Of a stretch of 64,000 nucleotides of DNA, positions 11,823 through 23,500 are shown one piece after another. The notes beneath the pieces were generated by a model. That model did no database searches. It was not told where the DNA came from and was given only the letters and a program-made list of their open reading frames with translations. The stretch covers positions 106,181,348 through 106,245,347 of the forward strand of contig CM051456.1 in NCBI GenBank assembly GCA_028274465.1, read 5' to 3'. The position numbers were made by a program, and so were the translations under genes. The first letter of the stretch is position 1. Every line of letters starts with the position of its first letter. The stretch is from Plantago ovata (taxonomy: Eukaryota > Streptophyta > Magnoliopsida > Lamiales > Plantaginaceae).

Positions 11823-14164
11823 CATTTTTTATCCATTACTAAAAAAGCTCACATGATTTCTCCCTCTTCTGAATTTGTATTCTTTTTTTCTTTTTTATTC
11901 GGAAAAATAATTCCATTACACGACACAAATACAGACCACAAGGGGTGCTCATGAAGATACAAAACAACCCACACAAGATGAGAAACATGACATTGATAAA
12001 ACCAAACACCTAATGTTGAAATACAAGAAGAAAATACACAAAATAATGGAAAGATTTCGAAGAAATCAAGCACAAAGAGAGGAAACAAGAAGAAGCAGAG
12101 CAAGGCGGAGCTACCACGAACAAAGCGGCTTAAATCGACGAACTAAAGTGAACTGACGAACTGATAAAGCAACACAGCGTGTGGAGGGAGTTTTGAAATT
12201 TGGGAACACGGGCTGGCGTCACACCGGATCAGCAAAAGTACCAAATTGGTACTATTAGGGTTCTTCACGCATTCTTCATTTCTCCATCTCAATTCCTATC
12301 CGTTATCATTGATTTAGCTAAATTGTATTAGATTATGTTAAATATGTACGATTCCGCGTAGATTAGTGGTAGCAAATTGTTTGATTGTAAAGAACTAGGG
12401 CAACAATAGGCGGCTATATAAGAACCGGCCTAGTTGCTCTGTTCATCATCTTCTTCCGCTGCAAACACAAGTTTTCCTCGCAAAGTTCAGCTTATTTTAG
12501 CACCTAAACAAAATTAAGTTAAGTTACAACAAAACAATGGGAAAATGATAAAAATGATAGGTATTCTCTAATTTATTAAATGTGGACTTGAAAAATATGG
12601 AGAAATTAAAACTATAGGTATTCTCAGACTCCCTATTACATGCATTGTCTTTACCCTACACCAACTCGTTACACAATCGGTTTAGATTTATCACTTTTAG
12701 TTTCAAAGAGTTAAGCCGTTGCATTTTCTTTCGAATTAATATGAATATATGATAAATGCATTTTTCCATCTTTGGTTAAGTTTTTAACACTTGCTTAACA
12801 TTAACCCATCCAATAACTAGGCAAAACGGTTTGTTTCAAATGTAACTTAGCTAGATCCCATTTCAAATGTAGGCCCAACGGTTTGTTTCAATTGAACACA
12901 TGATTATCTCATTATTAAGGATGCAGTTATCTATCAAGCTAACCTAACAATCATCTTAAACCTAACAAGTTTGTCTTGTTTCTGTTTTATGTCCCAATCA
13001 TATTAAATCTCAACATAAACCGCAGTCATAAATATAATTTTTTTTTCTTTAACAAATTAAGAATTTAAAAAAAAAAAGATGAATTGAGAAGTGTGGATGA
13101 GCAAGTGGGACAAGTAAAGGATAAATATTACTCTACTACTAGCAATTGGAAGGAAAATTGAGATGTCGGCCATAAAAAGATGAATTTGAATTTGTTTGAA
13201 TGTATAAAATTGAAAAATAATTACTTCAGCCAATAAATACAGAAAAGAAAACCCCCACGTTGGGTTTTTCTTTCCTTTGTCATATTCTCTCGGCCGACAT
13301 TTTGCGATGAGTCAGTCAAAACTAACATACTTCAGGCAGCCTTATCCTCACCCACGTGCATCTTTCCATACACCACCTTAGCTTCTTCTCCTTAACACGA
13401 TTACTCCCCGTTGATTAACAATCTCGGTTTGATCCGGTATGATTGGATATGATTTAAGAACGAATGATGATTTAAAGATAAAAATGGTAAAATGAATAAT
13501 AACTAATTCGGGTATTCAGAGTGTATTTTTTGTGTCGATTTAGTGTGTAGTATGAAGTTTACGGTTTATTAGACACAAAACTCCACGCCAACGGTATCAA
13601 CGATCACTAGTAGAAGCGGGCCTACCTGCAGGGTCTAATATGCTATAGCCGGAGGATGAGACCGGTCTAGTACCTAACATTCCCAAAGTTTCCTTGCCGT
13701 CAAGATACATGGAACTCAAGTTGCTTAGAAAGACACGTGATATTAGTCAAAAGCACACATGGAACATCACATGCGTAAACACAGGTCTTAAAGACATACA
13801 GACAAGGGCTTCCAGCCGCATTCAACTTGGTCAAATTCACAATAAGAATGTACATATTGTATCAGCATCTTATCTTATCCAATGCTAGATACAGAAGATA
13901 AACCGAAACGCAAAGGCATTGAAACGATCACAATAATTCTTGAAACGAATGTACATTTTACGTTGGTTTCACACCAAAAGCGATTGCTGAAAGATCAGGC
14001 AAGTTCGTTCAGGATGACGAGCAAAAAAAAGCACAACATAACCCGTAAACCCACACAAAACCGGTTGTGACTTGGCCTGAATCCTCAAAATCTAATAGTC
14101 GTAGTTAGTTTTTTTAGCGTCAAAACAAAAGAGGTGCTGTTTATAGACGAATAAGCTTCCATTA
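11823..14164. other. Spacer and 3' flank of the SOG1 gene
   Basis: No coding region was recognised. The last few hundred bases next to 14,165 should include the 3' UTR of the SOG1-like gene, which is transcribed leftwards. Reading frames at 13,694-14,070 have no similarity I recognise and lie in that UTR/flank. Confidence 0.45.
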
Positions 14165-17100
14165 CTAGGGTAAAGATGTCCAACTATCCTGTGATTCAAC
14201 GATCTTCCCAACATCTGTGCTCCCACCCCATGCTACATAACTATCCTGCGATTCAAAATCCTGCGCAAAATTTTAAAAGAACGAAGAAAAGGATAAATTA
14301 TTATTAATTGATAAAGTTCAAAAGAAAATTAAAGAATTAGAGGTTTACAAACTACTTACAATTTGGCTCAGTCGGACGGGTGTATCCATTTCTACGTCAG
14401 GTAGATCAGCAGCTGGATCAGCATCCACCATGTTTTTGCACTCCTCTATATCCCTCTTAAAATCCTCAGTCCGTAAGTGAGCATAATCCGATAAAGGAGG
14501 TTTCTTAAGTTCCTGACCATTTCCATGTTCGGCCCTGCCTGGGGACTGGGACTGGCTTTGGAGAAGATCACCACAAAATGAAATCGCTTCCATTAGTTGC
14601 TGGGAACTTAAAAGGTAATCTTCCCACTTCTCATCTACAAGCTCATCCTCATCATCGTTCTTATTTTCCAATCCAATAGCCAGATTTTCCAAGTTATTTT
14701 CGTCCAAATCATCGCACTCTGATGGAGTATCCACTGATGGAGTTTCCACCTCTCTTAACATATAAAGCCCATTCAGCTGCTACACCCAAAAATGGATAAA
14801 CGAAGACTAGATGTGTTAATGGAGTTGCTATTTTTTTCTTGTTTATGCAGATAGCAGCAAAAAAACATAAGTAACAACAAAATATTCAGCAGGGCTCCAA
14901 TACAGTAAAGAACTTTCGTGATAGTAATTATCCATGTTGTAATTTGAGTAATACTTATTCAACGATTTAGCACTAAACCTCTAACCTTGAATGGAAATTT
15001 CAAATATACCTGCGGATTGGGAACTGTAGAACGTTGTGTAGACTCAATATCCAAATCATTGCACCCTGATGGAGTTTCCACCTCTCGTGACACATAAACC
15101 TCATCCGTTTGCTACATATGAAAATGGATAAGAGAGGACAGGAGTTAGAAGCTATTACTTCATTAGCAGTAAAACATATTTCTCCTCTAAACCATTCCCC
15201 TTTTCACAATATACTAAGAGAAAGAAAAAAAATGTCTTCTAAACCAAAAAACAAAGTGAGATCCTAGGAGAAGATTTGACCTGTCTGTCCAAATTTTATG
15301 AACATCATTAGATGTTACACCACCAACCACCTAAGTGGTTGGGGCAGGTTTTTCCTAATGTATAAGAAAGAACATATCTAAGACTCACTAAAACACCATT
15401 AATAGATATGTCCAATACTGATCAGTTACAAAAGATTACAAATTTGAAATTTGTATCAAATTTAACTAACGATCTGAGTATTCATGTATCAAGTAGCCAT
15501 AATTTGTAACCAACTCTTAATGGTCAACTGCTTCATGGACACAGTAAACAAGAATCTTAAGTCTCTAAGTAGGGATAAACATTGACATAATATAAGTTGA
15601 ATGATCAAGTAGCTTAATCCTAAGAAAAATAAAATCATTATTGGGAATCTAGGATCAGACTTGTTGATGTTTGATATTTATTTGCTGAATAGGCGGATTC
15701 ACTCAGCGAAATACTCAACAGGGATCACATCTGATAAAGACTTTTCACGATAGTAATCATCTACATGATTCTGGGACAGAGGGAGTAACATCTATCCAAG
15801 GATACGAAGTTAAACCGTTATTCTTATACAGAAATTTGAAATATACCTGCACAATGGGAAGAGTAGAATCTTGTGGAGGCTCAATGTTCGAGACTTTCCT
15901 TTCAATGCGAGGTTCAGGAGCAACCAATTTAGGAGTCACAGGATCCACCTTGGGAATCATAGTAGCATCAGGGATTCCAGGAACATCTTCAGTTTTCTCA
16001 CTCTGCTTGACTTGTTGCTGCTGATAGAAAACTTTCGAGATGACGTATTCACCCTCCATTTCATCTTCCCCTGTACCTAGGTGATACTGGTGCATCACCC
16101 AATTAGTCTTTTCTGCTTTTCCACCCCTCATTGTGCTTACATAGAGAACCATTATCTTCTTGCATCCTTTTTGCACACCATCTAACAATACAGGTTTTGT
16201 CCTGCCAGTCTTATGCCAACGAACATCTCCTCTATCATCGCCAAGTATCTTTCTCCGCTTGCGTGTTCCGGTGTTATATGCTTTGATAGCTCTGTGAAAA
16301 AAGTGTGCTACGCTTCCATCTTGCTTCACGCCTGGACATCATAATCCCATCATAGATAGGTACTAGTGAGAGTTTATACAGTGCTGAAATTTCTGAAAAA
16401 AAAGAAGTAACCTAATGCTGATCCATGGAGTGTCTGTAAAAGATGTTTTAAAATAGGAAAATCAGCTTATGAAAGTTGTCCATAGATAATCAGAAGCAAG
16501 AGCGCATCAAGTTTGATCTTCGAACACTCCACGGAGTCCTGAAAGGCAGACCTACTATATTTTATGTCATGACGAATTAGAGTTAATAAAACAGGAAGAC
16601 TAGTGGAAACTGACGTGTACACTAAACCGAATTGTCATTTATCCAATTGACAGTATGCTCTTCCAGGTGAATTTCCACCACAACCAACAAAGCAAGCAAG
16701 TGTATTAGTATAGCCTCATCCCAGCACCTTCTCTACAATATTATTTACTTCTCATAAAAATTGAACATCATCATATTATGTTTTAAAAACAGGGGGATGG
16801 GGGTATTCAGCATCCCTTTTTTTTACACTTCTTCACTTGTTAAATATTGATATGTCATTAATATTTAAGCGTTCTTAGTATGCATATTCTACTACGTATA
16901 AGCAAAAAATGGTCAGGTAAAATCTTTTGCAACACTCACCATACACCATGCACAACATAATGAACTTATTTAGAGGGTGAGAAATAGAGTATTAGAAAGA
17001 TGGGTTTCCAGCTTGTACCTGGTAAATTCTGAGGATGGGTATAACAAATTCCATCATCTTCATCCACTGTCGGAATAAATTCATTAATGAAAGGATGGAG

Positions 17101-18625
17101 TTTGTAACTCCCAACACCAACTTTAGCAAGTAAATGCCAAATGATTTCCGGATCAGATGGATCAAACTTCACTCCCCGGGGTAATCCTGGCCACTCATGA
17201 GCAACCTGAGAAGGGATGAATACAAACATACCATCACCACAGACATTCTAGCACTGATAAGTTCAGAGTGAATATAAAGGCATTTTCTTTAGGAAACTCA
17301 AACAAAAGTGTATCTATAATAAATCACATATTTTAACGTACAGTTATCCTGATTGATAAATTATGAGCCTCTCAGCTACTTGTTGAAAGAATAAATCAAT
17401 GTATACCAAGCAAGGGTTGGTCTCTACAATGCGCGATTGAGAAGATACACACACATATGCATGAATGCAACATAATTCATATGATATTTTCAAATAAGGG
17501 AGCATATGAATTCTATGAGGTAACATACTGTGCAAAAATAATCAAGGCAATATAAAAGTTGAGTATATAAGAATAACCATACATCAGTGTTGTCAATAAC
17601 ATAATGGCATCTTGGACAAGATTTTGTTGGGTTGCTTTGAAATTCTTCTTTTCCAGTTTCAGAAAAACTAGAAGCACTCCTAATTTTTGTGGCAAATCGG
17701 CTAGGGTCAACCACCCAGGATGGCTTGTGCCTGCATTGATATGAAAGATAAGAAACTACATACATCAGCTCATGTTTGAGGTCCACATTCATTACATATA
17801 GCATGTTTAATAAGTCTAAATCTACTAGATACAGCGTTGTCAAAACTCATGGTTATAAATGGATCTAGACATCCGTCATGTGAATGCAAATTATTCATGA
17901 ATCATGACTGTTTAGAAAGAAAAAAATAGTCAGATAGCATAACGAACACATCCGGGATGAAAACAGGCTCATAGGAAAATTCAATAACATATTTCAAGGT
18001 TTAAGATAAACTGAATTAAGTTAAAATGCAATTTAACACTCACTGCTACATGATCAAGAAAGCAAAACATACTTGCATATAACTATGTAATTAATACATT
18101 TGAACTTCAATACTTCATTACAACTTCTACTATGGTAAAGATTGATCCTACGCCAAAGTTACGACTTACGAGCTACAGAAAAGGCCCAAGGGTTACAAAC
18201 TAAAATGACCCAAACTAACAATCCAATCACAAGATTCCAGTTGCCATAAAGTTCAAACCTATTTTCTAGCTTAATTACAGAAACTAAAATCATAAACCCT
18301 AAAGACTTCAAATTCAAGATTCCAGTTCTCATAAAGTTGAAAACTTTCTTTTTCCTCAACAATGCTAAACAACTTTTCGCCCAATAGTTGGAAAATTAAA
18401 CATACTCTACCAAAATCATGAAACCCTTTTAGCCAATAACGGATTTCATTAACGAGGGCAAGATCCAATTTTTCTTAACCTAATCATCAAGATTTCCATG
18501 AAATAGCATTAAGGGCAAGAAAATAGGGGGAAAAAATAAAGAAATTGAATCAAGGGTATTGACCGAACAGTAAGCAGGAAACCCACAAAAGAGATGACGG
18601 GATCAAGAAATTACCCAGCAGACAT
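14165..18625 (-). CDS. SOG1: SOG1-like NAC transcription factor (SUPPRESSOR OF GAMMA RESPONSE 1)
   Basis: In Arabidopsis, SOG1 is the master regulator of the plant DNA-damage response, activated by ATM/ATR phosphorylation of SQ sites. Seven exons join in frame: 18625-18615, 17730-17583, 17205-17019, 16331-15847, 15111-15010, 14779-14360 and 14260-14165, giving 482 residues (about 450 in Arabidopsis). All introns are GT-AG. The N-terminus has the SOG1-specific CPRC motif (42-45). The NAC domain starts at WPGLPRG (58-64), then [25 protein letters not shown] and [12 protein letters not shown]. The C-terminus is acidic with SQ sites at 370, 386, 388, 455 and 474. Oddities: residues VSTMR are inserted after IMVLY, exon 5 looks like a duplication product, and ESQDS occurs twice near the end. 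The 11-base first exon (MSAG) is the least certain part. Confidence 0.95.
14881..15015 (-). repeat. SOG1 intron copy, duplicated partner of 15710-15850
   Basis: Intron 5 and the donor end of exon 5 match intron 4 and the donor end of exon 4 (15710-15850). Shared blocks on the + strand are AATA(C/T)TCA(A/G)CAGGG, (C/T)GATAGTAAT(C/T)AT, and GAAATTT(G/C)AAATATACCTGC. This indicates an internal duplication of part of the gene. Confidence 0.8.
15710..15850 (-). repeat. SOG1 intron copy, duplicated partner of 14881-15015
   Basis: This is the other copy of the duplicated intron and donor segment. The coding end of exon 4 (...DSTLPIVQ) and that of exon 5 (...RSTVPNPQ) both end in CAG before a GTATATTT donor. 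Confidence 0.8.
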
Positions 18626-20531
18626 GGCTTACGATGATGATGCGAGGTCAAAGCTCTAGTATAATTTTCCCAGTATCTTTACAGAAAGAAGCAGCATATG
18701 GAGAGCTGTATCAAGTATGGTAAGTAAAGCTTCACTTCCAGTAAAGTGGGTTTTGTTTTTTTATTGGTGATTTCTATTTTATTTATTAATTTCCCACTAG
18801 TTTTTTTGTGCGGTCAATTTCGAAATTTGAAAGCGTCTTTCACTCTCACTACTGACGTGACAAGTGAAGAGTTCATAGACTCGTTAGTGTAGTTCAATGT
18901 ATCTTGCCCCTCAAGTTTTATGGAATGTGCTAGGTGCCCATAACCTTTTATAATGATGTAATTTGCGCCTAAACTTTATACTACAAATTTTTTTTTAATG
19001 GTAAAAAGGATTTTATTAATAATAAAATAGAAAATTACAAAGATCATAGAAAATGATAGCAGAAATACTAACAAATAAAAACAAGAACAAACACCCAACT
19101 TTCCAAAGACAAAATAAAACTCCCACGCCTAAACTATAATATACACTTTATGTCCATTAAAGTTTCGAAGGTTGTCATTTTTAGATCCGGCCTCAACTAT
19201 TAAATTAAAATGTGAGCTATTTTATTCCCCACTATAAAAAAAATACAAAAATTATCCTCCTACCTCCTCCATCTTTTTTTTAAAATAATAACTTCCTACA
19301 TTTCTCGTTTTGGCATTACATTTACGAAGTTTCTAAATTCAGAAATGGAAAGTTTTCGTTGTGCTCATAGGGGTGGGCGCGGATGAGTTTGGAAACGGAT
19401 TAGGATTGAACTTCACACAAATTACTACTCCCTCCTATCCTTATTAGATGACGTTTTGGGTTTTTGACAATTGTCAAATTAATTGACTTTTAGTCTGCTA
19501 GTCATTACTGGCTTATATTATTCTTATTAAATTAATGCTCCAGCTACTTGCTTTTTATTTCAGCCGTGAGAGAAGGAGAAATATTTTACTACTACCAATG
19601 CTACAAACCCATCATTGCATAGCTGTCTTAGTAGAGATAATTAAAGTGTCTTAATTCTTAATTCCTGTGCATACGTTAAAACGTCAAATGATAAAAACAT
19701 GAGGGAGTAATTTTTAGGGGTTAAAATGATATTTTTTACTTTTTCAATGGAGTCTGAGCTTCCAACTTTTAACAATTTCTTTGACCGACTCTACTAGTCT
19801 TTGCAGACTATGTTGACGCATACAACCGTCCAAGTCTCTCTTCTACGGTAGTAGATTTTAGCTTCAAGGCATTGAAGTTTTTTCTTGTTCCCTTACGTAA
19901 GATACTTAAGGTAAAGCCATCCATTTTTTTAATCTTTCCACAAGATTGTTTCCGAGATCAGGAGACTTGATTTTGATTACATTTGAAAAGTTTTGAGTTG
20001 AGTAGAGATTAAAGTACGTATGGAAAATGTGATACATCGATTTTTCATTCTAGTACCAAAATCCAGGGTTAAAGCTGGCAAATTGAGTTTTGAAAACCTA
20101 TATAAGCATTTGCAAAACATTCAAGAATAAAAAATAAGTTATTTCTAAAATTCCACAGAGACAAAGACACCCACAATGAGCCATGGCCTCTACCGAGTAC
20201 TTACTAAGTAGTTATCCAATACAGTTTCTGGGCCATTGAGTGAAAATCTAAAATTCAACTTGCAACCTTGCAAAAATCAGCAAGTTTATATACACAGCAT
20301 TCGGGGCTAATTATGTCATCCATGATCCAACATTACTTGAAGTATACACAGGGAAGCAGTTTTGGTTTGTCAGGTCAGGAGAACAAGGATGGTGAAATGA
20401 CTTGGAAAAAATTGCACATCACCACCTGGTCAACACTCTTACTTGCTCAACAAGCATACATACATACATACATGAAATGTATTTCAAGACTCACAATTTA
20501 CATCTACATGTCATATATAAGTTATATATAC
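18626..20531. other. Intergenic region between SOG1 and the RING/TMEM185 gene
   Basis: The first about 100 bases should hold the SOG1 promoter/5' UTR, and the right end the 3' UTR of the RING gene. Between them are AT-rich DNA, a MITE (19,426-19,709) and a T-rich retroposon-like block near 18,990-19,120. No further gene was seen. Confidence 0.5.
19426..19709. mobile_element. MITE with TACTCCCTCC inverted ends
   Basis: The left end TACTCCCTCCTATCC with inner GATGACGTTTT is mirrored by AAAACGTCAAATGAT and GAGGGAGTA at the right. It is about 284 bp and non-coding. The TA at both edges fits a Stowaway-type target duplication. Confidence 0.75.
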
Positions 20532-23500
20532 CTATACATCGTTTATATGCAACCGCTCTTCAATATATACGCGGCATATGGGGCACCTCTTGCACTTTTC
20601 ACAGCAAACGCTGAAAAAATATAAGAAAATGTCGTCAGTTACTCTTCTCAGAACATTCTGCTGAATCAATATATTACTCTATGAATGAACAAGTTGAAAA
20701 GTGAACTCTTGAATTGCTTTTGACATTTGTGTGTGCCACAGTGCCAGCCTAGAAAGTTGCACGTAATTCTTGAGATGCCTGGGTTGTGGGATATTTCACA
20801 ACAATGTGTTGTTGAATTTTATGCCAAAAACAAAAGCTTATGGTAAATAAAGAATACGAGTACCTGCAGAGTACGTAATGCCTACAAGGGAGCAGAACTA
20901 CAGTTATATGTTCATCAAAGCAAACCCGACACAGAATCTTCTCCTGGCAGAACAAACGAATACAATACATTAGTAACTATTGGCGTAATCATTGAACAAT
21001 AATGGAAGAACAAATTTATAAAGTTTACTAACTTCCAATTGCAGTAAACTGACTGTACATTCATACAGTCTCCTATGAAAAGTGGGGATGAGCATTGAAG
21101 ATTTACAAAGTCTAATTCAAATGATCCATGAGATTACTTCTATATCTCCATCATTATTTTTCACTCACTGCTGATCTATAAAGTGCAAAAAGTATCTTCT
21201 ATACAGCCCCGAGTAGAGTAGGAATAAGAAATTCACTAGCATGACCTTAACAAAGTATCCCCACTAATGAAATGAACACAAGAAAATGTGAGGACTATGA
21301 TCTTGCGGAGTGAAACAAACCTGTAGCTTGTTATAGCTGAAAATAATACCACAAAGACCAATTTCTTTGTAGTAACGCAGGATCTTTTTCAAATATGGAT
21401 TATCAATAATATGTAAGCCAGATGTTATTTAGCACTTTAAGCAACAAGGGAACACTTACGCCCATCTAACTACATTAACATATAGCCAAAACTTCCATTT
21501 TCCTCTCATTTAAGCAAAGCTGACTGGCTTAAACAAGATACATGGATCTACTTTATTTTCATGTTTGTGCAATATTCTTTTGCTTTCCCATTATGCCTGG
21601 CATAACTCCAATTTCAACAATTCCTAACACCATGGGCTATAAATATGAAGATTTGGCAAATTTTGTTGTCGGATAGGAGTCAAATGGAGGTAGAGCTGTA
21701 CATTTTGAAGTCTTTCAAACTCCCCCTGGCTAATATTTGTGATCTCTGTTTGCTCAACAAGTGCTGATTGAAGTCTCCATATCTGAGAATAAAACAGTAA
21801 TATGTCTCTCATGGTACATCAATCTACAAGTGCACGAAGAACCAAAAAAAAAAAATAATAATAAATAAAATAAAATAATATCATTGTCTCGCAATAATTA
21901 CCTCCTCTGCAAGATCTGCCTTTGGCATTTTCTTTACAGTATCAGGTGAAAATGTATTGTACCTGTTAGAAGCAAAAACAATTAAAAAAATTAAAAATAA
22001 AAAATAAAAAAAAAAGGCACCTATAAGCTGATATCTATTGTTTATAGACAGATTAACTCGATGGCCCCAAACGACCTTCATTTATAAGCTCAAAGTGTCC
22101 CACATACATTATTAAGGACAGGCTTAACTAGCTCAGAAAAAATTACCATTTCAACTTTGCACTGAATTTAAAAAGAGAGATGAAAAATGTCTGAAGTAGA
22201 TAGTCTTTTTGTAGCCTTATATATATAAAAAAAAAAAAAAAAAAAAAAGAGCAGGTGGGTTAAAATCATTCATTACTAACTCACCCAGAGTCCGCTGCAT
22301 AATACAGCCGAGCTTGTTCCTCTTGACTTCGTTCATCAATTGACCACCAGCCCAGCAACCTGAAGTATTAACATAAAAGCATGACTCCCAAGTTACTTTT
22401 GTCTCCTTGGATATAAATCTAATAATAGATAATTACCTAGACCCATGGCGCATGAACCCCATATAGTCGTAAGCTGTTTGTGGTAATCTGAAGCCGCTTC
22501 CAGTTTCAGTTTCATCCGTCTTTAGCAGCCTAATTTTCTCAAATAATCTATAAATAGCAAACAATAGCCCAACTCCTTGAAGCAACAGAAGGGGTGAAAA
22601 CAAGAGAGGAATTGGAATATATTTAGCACTCGGTGGCGTTCCCTGGAATAAATATTTAAATTGCACTTACTCTTACTTCACAGATAACAGAATCAAAGAC
22701 AAACATTGTGCAAGAACACATACCTCCAGGTACATAAATAGCATGATCTGGAAACCAACAAATGGAATTTTCATAAAATGTCCACCAATATCTTGCAAAC
22801 TGCATAATCTATTTTGCTGATCATCCACTTCAGAGGACATGAACATACTATTATTCCAAGTAAAGGATCTTATACTCATTGAAGATGAAGTCGCTGTCGT
22901 AAGATGAGAACGTCTATGAATTGCAGGATTATACCACTTCGTGCAAATAAGAAAGGCAAAGCACTCTGCTACACTGGAAACCAAAAGACAACTATTGAAG
23001 CATGCAATATACATGAAGGAGACTGTGAACAATTAAAGGAAAGAGGATAATGTTTCATGTACCCATAATTGATAAATAGATCCCACCAACCAAGAGCAGC
23101 CACATCACCTGGCATATAGTCGAACATTGAAATTGGCGATCAATGAACACAAGTCAGTCAACTATAAGTAGAATTCAGCCAACTGAGAAAAAGTGATATA
23201 TCTATCCTGAGAGTAAGTTTGATAGCTGTTTGACACTCCGATTATCCACAGGAAGGACTTGTGGTGGATGACGAATTACGTTTAGGAGAATATAAAAACA
23301 GTGAACTCTGGGATAGTATGAAAATTACCACATAGTTTCAGAAGAGTGAATGTTGTCGCGGCTAAGAAAAAGACCATAGAGATGGCAACCCAAAAGTGCT
23401 GAAATGAAATCACAGAAACTTTAAGTGAACAAACTGTGGGAACACATCATATTAAATGCCAGTATTGAGCACACTGAACAGATATGAAACCTGCGTGTAA

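Noticed and set aside
13694..14070. Two small + strand reading frames near the SOG1 3' end
   Set aside because: No similarity recognised; they lie opposite the 3' flank of SOG1 and have no gene signals.
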